Positions 52,115 to 64,000 of a DNA stretch of 64,000 bases are shown piece after piece. Position numbers and translations under genes: made by a program. The notes below the pieces were generated by a model that was given only the letters and a program-made list of their open reading frames with translations, had not been told where the DNA came from and did no database searches. The DNA is taken from the NCBI GenBank assembly GCA_905182995.1, contig CAJJDP010000102.1:66183-130182 (forward strand), read 5' to 3'. Positions within the stretch are counted from its first letter, which is position 1. Each line of letters starts with the position of its first letter. Origin of the DNA: Paramecium octaurelia (lineage: Eukaryota; Ciliophora; Oligohymenophorea; Peniculida; Parameciidae).

Positions 52115-52180
52115 CAAATAAGTCAATGCAATTTTGATATAATAACGATAATTTTCCTGGAATATTAAATAATTTAATTC

Positions 52181-54072
52181 TCATTTGACTTCTTCACTGA
52201 TATATCTGGGTCTGTACTTTCTTGGAGAAGGTACTCTCTCTGATTATTTATGTTCTACTAGTTATTAAAGTAAGTAAGAGATATGAGCATAGAATTCTTC
52301 ATTCCACTCTTTTTCAATAGGTTTTTTTATGCTTTTTATATTCTACTGAGAGCCAGCTCTGGTTAACTTTTTATCAGAATATTAGGTTTTATTCTCTCTC
52401 TCATTTGTGTCCTTGTTCTCCTCCTCATCTCTTATAATTTATAATTTCAGTAGAGGCTAATTGATTTAAGGTTTATCCAAATTATTTAAGTTTGAGGATT
52501 CAAATTCCAAAGATTTTTAAATAAGATTATTTGATAATAACTTTTCTTTAAAATTTGAAAACCCCTTTGGCACTCTAACATTATTACTGATAATAATGTA
52601 ATTGAAAATACTTATAATTATCTACTGCAGTCTAGACAGCCTTTTCAATTGGAGACAATTAATCAGGATCTTCTCTATACAGAATCTCACTACCCAATAA
52701 TGTGAATTCTCTTACGCTATATCATGAATGGTCAAATCAGCTGCTGCTCCCATTTTCAAGAGAATGGTGGCTATCTTAGCATTTCTTAAGCAAATTTCTC
52801 TTAATTATACTTTTTCTTTTATCATTTAAATATCCTTGTCTGGATCTATCCTTTCAATGAAGAGTTTTTCTTCTTAAGTAAATGGCTAGGTCATTTAATT
52901 CCAATGGTACCAGACTACTTCATCTCTACAAATTTTAAATGAATCTGGAAATGAATAACCGTGATCAATTGGAATTAAAAAGTAATCAAATGATTGTCTG
53001 GTTTATCCATTTGCTTAAGGAACCTTTCTTTATAGGATATATAAAGAGATATATTACTTCTTTCTCACTAAAATGTTTTCTTCGTTGCGATCACAATTCA
53101 AAATTCTTATGTCTAAGATGGCTATTTTCTTCGCTTCCATTGATGGATACAACCCACTCCCATAATTACCGACATTATCATCATGGGGTATGTATAATTA
53201 AAATGAACCTTCTTTGATTGGTATTTTTTCATGCTAAAACTATTTATATTCCTCTGCTTCATGAAATGTCGGATGGCAGATTTAAACATAATTAGTTATG
53301 GGGACTAAATTAACTCAACTTCAACATTACCATTATGATAATGTCCAGAGGACTGATCAATCAGGTATGCAGCCACTTCTCGATCCACTCCTTCCCCTGA
53401 CAAGATGCCCTATCTGAGTCCAGGAGAGTTCATCTTCCCTCTCATTCCTCTCGGGTTGTTTGGGCTACGCAATTACTTTAGAACTTACGCAAAGGCTTCT
53501 TCATCATACGGTTTGAAAATTGCCACTGGTTTGTGATTCTGATTTTCTAATATGTAGGTTCCCTGTGTTCCGAAATCGGTCAATTTTGGGGTGATTCCCT
53601 TCATGAAGGCTCCTTCTACAGCCCATTTCGCATTTTAAAATTGTTCCTGAGTACTTCTGGACTCCTCCAATATATTATGAAGACTATTGATGAAATACGT
53701 CTACTAACCCTACTTACGAGCCACCAGTTTTAATGACACGTGATTCTTAATTCCATAGTCCTATCTCAATAGAATATGAATTACTTCAAGATCTTAATTG
53801 TTCAATTATAACTCTTGATTTTTATATAGCACCCTGAAGTCACCCAAATCAAGTTTTGTTGCTTTATGTATTTTTTGCTTTAAAATTGAAATCTTCATCC
53901 AACTATATAACTTAAGGGTGAAGTCATTCCCTATCTGAACCTGATTTTGTATATGCAACACTAATTCTTTTTGAACTCGTTGGTCATAAGGATTTGAAGA
54001 ACTAAAGCCAAAACCTTAAATTAAAAACCTAATTTACTCTCAAACTTCCTTTTGACCGGTCCTTTGTTCATT
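52181..54072 (-). CDS. PI4K-gamma-like type II phosphatidylinositol 4-kinase with UBL domain
   Basis: The domain order resembles plant PI4K-gamma. A ubiquitin-like fold (DFTLKLYSWMKISILKQKIH ... FRVLYKNQELQLNNQDL) is followed by a type II PI3/PI4-kinase domain: GTYILENQNHKPVAIFKPYD with the ATP lysine, NNPRGMRG, SGEGVDREVAAYLID, AILDIRILNCDRNEENILV (catalytic DRxxxN), and LIPIDHGYSFPDS (metal-binding DHG). About 150 low-complexity residues follow. At least five introns (23-30 nt). My intron set leaves one base over a multiple of three, so one splice site is off. Some plant PI4K-gammas phosphorylate proteins rather than lipid. Confidence 0.85.
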
Positions 54073-54479
54073 TATTAGAATCTTCAATTTTTATAATATT
54101 ATCTTTGAGTTAACAGATATAATCAATAAAATTCTGTTATTAATGAATTTTATTGTTCACTCCTAATCACATTCACTCTAAACACTAACCTGACGTGGTC
54201 TCAATTATTAATTAACACACATGTGACTCAAGCTATAGTTATTCTAGGTGGTTCTTACCTGGTAATAAAATAGTACTTGAAGAAAATAAATTAATTTTAT
54301 AATGTATTGCAATTTAAGTCTATAATGAATGACAATACTGTAGATACTTCAGTAAAACTTATAATATAGTATGTGATTTCAGATTCCCCTTGTTAAAAGG
54401 AAAGCAGGTAGTTTGTGTTAATGTCTAAACTCTTCTTAAATCTCCAATATCAGGCAGATTATAAAAAAATTGATGAAAA
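54073..54479. other. Intergenic region with an uncertain plus-strand ORF
   Basis: A 78-codon frame at 54325-54561 (MNDNTVDTSVKLIIQYVISD) reads like protein but overlaps the 3' exon of the minus-strand gene by 82 nt. One of the two is wrong. Confidence 0.3.
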
Positions 54480-54919
54480 TCAAATTATTTATAAGAAATT
54501 CAAACAAATATACTGGTTTGTTGAATACAATGCAATAATTTAATTGTATGTCTAAGATTGAGTCTCAAGTGATGAGTTAAGTGATTATTGATATAAATCA
54601 TAGATTAGGATAATAGATTGGAGATAAATACAAAATATTTTCAGACTATAACAGATGTTGTTCTTCTTTACAGGATTGTATTTTTGCTACTGTCTAATTG
54701 TATTTCTATTCTCATAGTATTCCTTAACTTAGTCCTACTCCCAGTATTTCGAGGATTCTTCTTGTATTTTCCAAAGCCATCAGGTAAATTCAATGGAAAT
54801 ATTATTGGGGAGTCTTGACAAGTAGTTGTATTTTTTGAAGTCGTTCTTTTAGAAGATTTAGTTTCAATGATTGGCTCGTAAATCTCATGTGTAGTATTGA
54901 CCACTTATGCACAACCCAT
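54480..54919 (-). CDS. Putative N-myristoylated small protein, 137 aa
   Basis: The start MGCAQVVNTTHEIYEP gives an MGC N-terminus suited to N-myristoylation and S-palmitoylation, hence possible membrane anchoring. The first exon is basic and Thr/Ser-rich (ETKSSKRTTSKNTTTCQDSP). A 26-nt intron (GTAAAGAAG...TTATAG) leads to an AT-driven second exon; exact length. The second exon is the weaker half. Confidence 0.5.
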
Positions 54920-55134
54920 AGGGAATTCGGATAGAAAAATAAATTTAATTGGTATATTTGTGATAAATGATTTTAAATTGATTTTTGGCTATTTGAAGCT
55001 GAATGACGATATTGGAAGTCCAAGATATTATAATTATTATTTTGAATTTATATAATTGCGATATACATAATCAGTTCATTAATGTATAAAAAATAATTAT
55101 TTTATATATTTCATATAATAATTGATATTTCTCA

Positions 55135-55396
55135 ATGAGTGCAAATCAATAGGCGAATCAATAGGAGCTCTCTGATGAAGGTATTGATTGAATTGAAGTC
55201 GATAGAATTTATGAAGCTTCACGCTAAGCAATTCTACAGAACTCACGGATAGCTGATAGGAAGTTAGCAACAATACATTCCAGTTCCAAAGGATAGTAAT
55301 CATAACGGAAAGTTTACAGATGTAAATAATGAAATAAACATAGCATTTACTAATGGCGACGATGTACAGGAATAATAGTCTCAATACTACTTGTGA
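55135..55396 (+). CDS. Small hypothetical protein, 78 aa
   Basis: Starts MSANQQANQQELSDE; a canonical 25-nt intron (GTATTGAT...CGATAG) joins a second exon with FMKLHAKQFYRTHGQLIGSQ. Hydrophilic, no motif. The intron's ideal length and exact frame support it as real. Confidence 0.55.
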
Positions 55397-55469
55397 TAAG
55401 GAGCGCTGGATTAATGGTTCAAAGGATTGGATGGAACATTTATAATGAAATTTATAAACATATATTGAT

Positions 55470-56018
55470 TCATTTTATAAGTCGTGTGCATATCTCACAA
55501 TAATATTGTTTGCTTTTATTATGGGTAATAAAATAACTAACACAACGGACACAAATAGCGTGCAATTGGCAATCCAAATAAAGATTGTTTTTATTGACTT
55601 GCAATTATTGTTTCAATAAATCATCTCTCATGTAGAAGAGACAAAGGGCACAGTAATTAAGAGTAGCAGACAAGTCCGTCTTAGGGTGCTTGGAGTATAG
55701 TTGTTGCGAATCATAGATCGATTCGTTTGGAGATGCATATTATTTGGATTTATTAATAGATGATTTGCTGATAGATGATACACTGATTTCAGAACTATTA
55801 TTATATTACTTTCCTGTAAGTCCTTACATCTAGTTCCTATTAACTTTTCATAGAAGAGCTGTCATACCTTCATCGAAGTATTATACCACTTTCGACAGAT
55901 TGATTTAAGCATTACAGTCTTTAACTTCACAAAACCTTGTGATTTTGTTGTTTTAGCAACAGCTCAAACAGTAACTATGTTTGCAATTAGGATTCTAATA
56001 AGTATTATCTCTAGTCAT
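55470..56018 (-). CDS. RING-like Cys/His zinc-binding protein, 174 aa
   Basis: Two Cys/His clusters. N-terminal: NPNCKHSYCLSCCQ then FCEVKDC, i.e. C-x-H-x2-C-x2-C plus C-x4-C, the second half of a RING. C-terminal: NYCALC, then LDCQLHAICVRCVSYF, then YYCEIC, which together give C-x2-C ... C-x-H-x2-C-x2-C ... C-x2-C, a full RING order. A 24-nt intron (GTATGACAG...AAAAG) gives exact length. E3 ligase activity is possible but unproven. A long plus-strand frame here is a shadow. Confidence 0.65.
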
Positions 56019-56171
56019 TTGACAAATTTAACATTATTTACGAGATTAATGCATTTTAAATATTATGTATATTATTAATAAATAATGAGAGGGAGTAGGG
56101 ACAAATTAATATATATAAATATGCAATTGACATGTTAATTCCATAATTTATTTTGATTTATTTAATATCTA

Positions 56172-60261
<4,090 letters not shown>

Positions 60262-60309
60262 AAATAATCTTTAGTTAATTTTTATAAAAATAAATAATAA
60301 ACAAAATCT

Positions 60310-62313
60310 TCACTATTAAAACATGCATGCATCCAAAATGAAATCAGATGCATATGTGTTTGGCTTCTTGCTCTCACTTATCACATAGACATTTTTATTG
60401 GCCTTTCTAACTACTTGTCCTCCTCCCAATTTTATCAGATATTCTATCTCACCCTTTGAAGGTATCACATCTTCATTCACGTAGTATTTCCCTTCAAAAA
60501 TTTCTACGATATTGTCATTGCTCTCAAAGTAATCATCTCTGCATTGTATTATTTATTTTATGCTCAACCCAAATTGTTTTTGAAACTCTTCACTCTCAGG
60601 AACATAATTTTAATGGTTCTACTAATCATATTGTGCAAGAGAATCCTTCAACCAATCAGCAGTAACTATTTCAGCTCCATGCATAAGTGCTGCCAAGAAT
60701 TTGAATGTCCTTTTAAAAGGCGTGTTAATTATTAATAAATCAAATTTCTCAAATTAATTCTCCACCAATTCAAGATCCAGTTTCATCAGATCTTTCTCTG
60801 AAGGAATTTCATTTTCTGAGAAACCACTAAAAGCAATCGTACGAAACTACCTATCATTATTAACCAACCTTTTTTTTCTCAATCCCCTTCTACTCTTTGG
60901 TACAATGTTTTATGCTTTCTCCTCCAATATTTTTGTATTAGGTAACTCCATTGAATTTGAATGTCTAGGCAATTATTATTTAGGTTGTATCTTCTCCTCT
61001 TCTAATTCCGATATTGAATTGTTACTAATTTCATCAGTGATTTTCTTTAACATACCCACCTACTTCACCACGTCCTTCTTCTTCTTGTCCCTCTTCTTTT
61101 TATTCTCTGTCCCTCTATTCTCCTATTACCTTAACTTCTTAGGCGTATCATCCTACTGAGATTGATTCTTCTCCTCCTAAATCTCCTCTGTCTTAATACT
61201 GAATAAGTTGGATTTTAGTGATGAAAACTTCTTTATCACTTAAGGCTATACGATACTTTAATTCGGGAGTTCTGGCAAACTGCCAAAAATATCATTCAAT
61301 TCGATGTTAGAATTTACATCCATCTTTGGTGTCGTGTACACATTTTCTGATTTAATACTATTCATCCTATTGAATTGAGAATGAGAAACCTAAGATTTCT
61401 ATTCCTCCTTATTGTTGAATTAAGACGAAAAGGCCTTTTCTAATTCTTCATCAATCATAGTCCCCTTTATTTCATTATTTTATTCAAAGAACTTTTATTG
61501 CTCCTCATCGTTCACTGTGGCCCCTAATAATTGTGAATCGATAACAGTTGAATCAACTATTTGGGGTTCAGGAGCCTAAACTTTTGGAACCACATTTGGT
61601 GTAGTTTGCTGTTATTTTTTAATTTTAAACAGATCACTAAATAGAGTTCCTTTTTTCTATACAGGAGGAGGTTCCTTCTCAATAAGATCTGTCTAAGTCG
61701 CTGCTTCCTGCTTGTCATTAGTTGTCAATTAATTCATCAATCTCATATTAGAATACTACACAATCAGTTCATTAAGTGTAAAAATTTCAGTTTAATCGCC
61801 TTCTTCAATAATTAATGTAGATGAGCAAGGGTCTTATGTGTTTAATACCTATGTTGTTGTACAAAATGATTGGGTTGTAGATAATTTCTGGGCTTATTGT
61901 GGAATTTGAAAGATGTCCTCTAGCGGCATGGTTCCTGAAAATTCTTCAAGATTTTAGGTTGTGCCAACTTAATTGCAAGTGTTTTATTGGGAGGATTCAC
62001 TTAAATCAAGAAGTTTAAATTTATAGGTTTGAAAGTAGTAATTTTTAGTTGGAAAAATTTCAATGAGAAAGTTTTTTGGTATCTCAACTTTGGAATAGGG
62101 TTTGAGTGTGGAGTCCTTGTAGACGTTGGATGTGTCACTAAAATGGGTGAAATAGACATCGTTGTTAATAAGAGCCTATGGTTTAGATTTATTGGTTTAC
62201 TACTGAGAAGAGTACACTTTGGACATTGCGGATAAGAAATTTGCACAATTTTGAGTCGCTGCCAAATTTATTCTCGCCTTGGGCCAATCTGTATTTATAG
62301 ATTTCTTTATCAT
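60310..62313 (-). CDS. Tandem-BRCT protein, 667 aa
   Basis: One uninterrupted frame. About 430 N-terminal residues are mostly disordered, acidic and Gln-rich, with a basic patch (ENKKKRDKKKKDVVK). The C-terminus holds two BRCT repeats: FRTIAFSGFSENEIPSEKDL ... FDLLIINTPF ... GAEIVTADWLKDSL, then EIFEGKYYVNEDVIPSKGEI ... IKLGGGQVVRKANKNVYVIS ... ASDFILDACMF. Such tandem BRCTs bind phosphoserine peptides in DNA-damage proteins (MDC1, PTIP, MCPH1 types). Which one cannot be told. A SUMO/FHA-like N-terminal domain is not evident. Confidence 0.8.
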
Positions 62314-62583
62314 TCTAATCTAATACTTAGATCATTAGAGTGTTTATAATATAATTATTTTTAAAGGAAAATTCATATTAATAAATGATCCTTATTTGTA
62401 AATTAAAAGAATGATATTCATTTTTATCTTTTTTCAGACCCAAATAATTTCTAGATATTAGGAGTTTTATGAAACTAGTGATTTGTTGTAGTTTTAGGGT
62501 ACAACAGTTATGCAAACTATTCTGTTTTGATTCTGTTGTTCTCATTTTTATGAACTTTCTAATCAGGCATAGTAGCAGTTCTT
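62314..62583. other. Intergenic spacer
   Basis: About 270 nt, AT-rich, nothing recognised. Confidence 0.6.
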
Positions 62584-64000
62584 TCAGTGATCATTTGACT
62601 TTTTGTGGATTCTAGAATTTGTTTGAGTGCCTACACTATATTTTAGAGTTACCTTAATGTCAGCATTTTAATTCTATTATTACAAAGTCTTAGAGTATGC
62701 ATGTGTAATTTTGGATGACTAAATTAATGAAGCAGATTTATTAGATAACTCATTCCTTTTTAGGAGGTCTGAAATCTCTGATTTCCCTGAGTATTTCGGC
62801 ATTCTTCTATTCTCAGTTGGAGATATTTACTAAGATATGACTATTAATACCCTATTTTTATCTTATGGATTAATTTCGAAATTGGGAACATTTTCTACAT
62901 TTAATTAGGCTAAATTGACATGATTAGACCTAATTGGTTTACATTAAAGAGTTTGAGGCAAGTCTTCTCTGGAGAAGTAGAAATCACGCAGCAGAAAATT
63001 TGGGTTATTGTCAGTGTTCTAATTTTATAGAGAACCATGCATACCACATATTCTTTTTATAGGTTAATTGCATATTATTTTCTGAATTCAGTATCTCCTT
63101 TATTAAATTCTTCCTCATCAAAGTTATATTTTAAAGGTTCTGGTTTATATGGAGGCTAAATTGCCCTATTTATAATAGCCTCAATGTTGATATCAGCGAA
63201 CCAGGGATGACTCAAGATCTCCACTATACCCTAGGATTATCCCATTCTTTCTTATGGATCCTTTTCCAACAGCTGACAAATCAAATCCTTTAATAAATCC
63301 GAAATTTGAACATATGGTGGGAACTATACCTGTTCAGACAAGATGGATGTGTAGATTTCTTGAGTGTTGTGGGAATAGAAGGGAGGCAAGCCTGTTACTA
63401 ATTCATAGAGCAGTGCACCTAAGCAATAACAATCAACCAAATAGTTATGTCCACTTTTTAAAAGCATCTCAGGAGCCATATACTCCGGAGAGCCGCAAAA
63501 GGAGTAAGCATAATCTTAGTTTGTCATATTGGGTTTGCTTAATCCAAAATCACTTAACAGCAGATGTCCCTATAAATCTAAGAGTATATTCTCTGGCTTG
63601 ATGTCTCTGTACACAATATTTTTGGAATGTAGATATGCCATTCCTATACAGATTTCAACAAAGTAATATTTTGCATCTTCTTCAGTTAGACGCTTCAATT
63701 TTCTTAGATGGTAGAAGAGTTCACCTCCTGCGCAATAATCCAAAACAAATGCTATATAATATTTAGTTTCAAATGCAAAATGCAAAGGAGTAATAAACTC
63801 GTTATTCACATTCACCATAACATCTCTTTCATTTTAGACTATCACCTCTTTTTGATTTTCCATTATGAAATTCTTATCGATTAACTTCAAGGCATAAAAC
63901 TTACCATCATCTCTTTTTCTTACTAAATAAACTCTCGAAAATCCTCCAACTCCTATGCACTTCACCAATGTGAAATCTCTCAATGATACTTTCTTACCAT
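62584..64000 (-). CDS. AGC-family protein kinase, 5' end beyond right edge
   Basis: Glycine loop [20 protein letters not shown], lysine in YALKLIDK, hinge [20 protein letters not shown], catalytic loop [21 protein letters not shown], activation segment [13 protein letters not shown], and [11 protein letters not shown] place it in the AGC group near SGK/AKT/S6K. A C-terminal extension with EFRKQYAINL follows where AGC kinases carry turn and hydrophobic motifs, but the hydrophobic motif FxxF is not clear. A 26-nt intron (GTATGCATGG...ATTAG) leads to a Ser/Gln/Asn-rich tail ending at TGA 62584. The initiating ATG is not in the window. Confidence 0.88.

Noticed and set aside
55414-56022. Long plus-strand ORF of about 200 codons
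   Set aside because: The opposite strand encodes a better protein with ordered Cys/His ligands and a canonical 24-nt intron; the plus-strand frame is a shadow.

Overview
The window reads as macronuclear DNA of a ciliate, most likely Paramecium or a close relative. It is AT-rich and gene-dense. Open frames are long only when TAA and TAG are read as glutamine and TGA is the sole stop. Nearly all introns are 18-34 nt, GTA...TAG type, and removing them restores frame and protein-family matches repeatedly. The genus is inferred from the code plus intron size; no rRNA or other marker is present. All CDS coordinates below are genomic spans that include these introns.

Layout. 1-5.4 kb: CnoX/YbbN-like thioredoxin (cut at left edge), two unknown genes, a protein kinase, a coiled-coil gene with one in-frame TGA, a tiny-TIM chaperone, a small membrane protein. 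5.4-6.8 kb: decayed AT-rich gap. 6.8-14.2 kb: a 1719-aa TmcB-like multipass membrane protein and a double cyclic-nucleotide-binding protein. 14.2-25.7 kb: coiled-coil proteins, SURF1, a large unknown membrane protein, a CFAP97-like ciliary protein. 25.7-31 kb: a ciliate-specific unknown, a K+-channel-like protein with an altered selectivity filter and a CCHC zinc knuckle, a pseudokinase. 31-37 kb: mitochondrial phosphate carrier, syntaxin-18-like SNARE, a HEPN-like small gene, CDC14 phosphatase, MORN-repeat protein. 38-46 kb: coiled coils, proteasome subunit RPN12, TTLL9 glutamylase, C2H2 zinc-finger protein. 46-48.7 kb: a UVRAG/Vps38-like gene present twice in a 1344-nt direct repeat split by a single N, almost certainly an assembly overlap. 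48.5-54 kb: SIN3 corepressor, R2R3 MYB, a plant-type PI4K-gamma with a ubiquitin-like domain. 54-64 kb: small genes including a RING-like Cys/His protein, GCN2 eIF2-alpha kinase, a tandem-BRCT protein, and an AGC kinase cut by the right edge.

This is ordinary nuclear housekeeping content: mitochondria, cilia, chromatin, signalling, stress. There is no operon logic, and adjacent genes are not obviously one pathway. I found no CRISPR, rRNA, convincing tRNA or transposon. The most unusual items are the K+-channel filter TVGQN with its downstream zinc knuckle, the RxxxxH HEPN-like gene, the in-frame TGA coiled-coil gene, and the two PH-like-domain kinases, one catalytically dead. No clearly new multi-gene system is visible.
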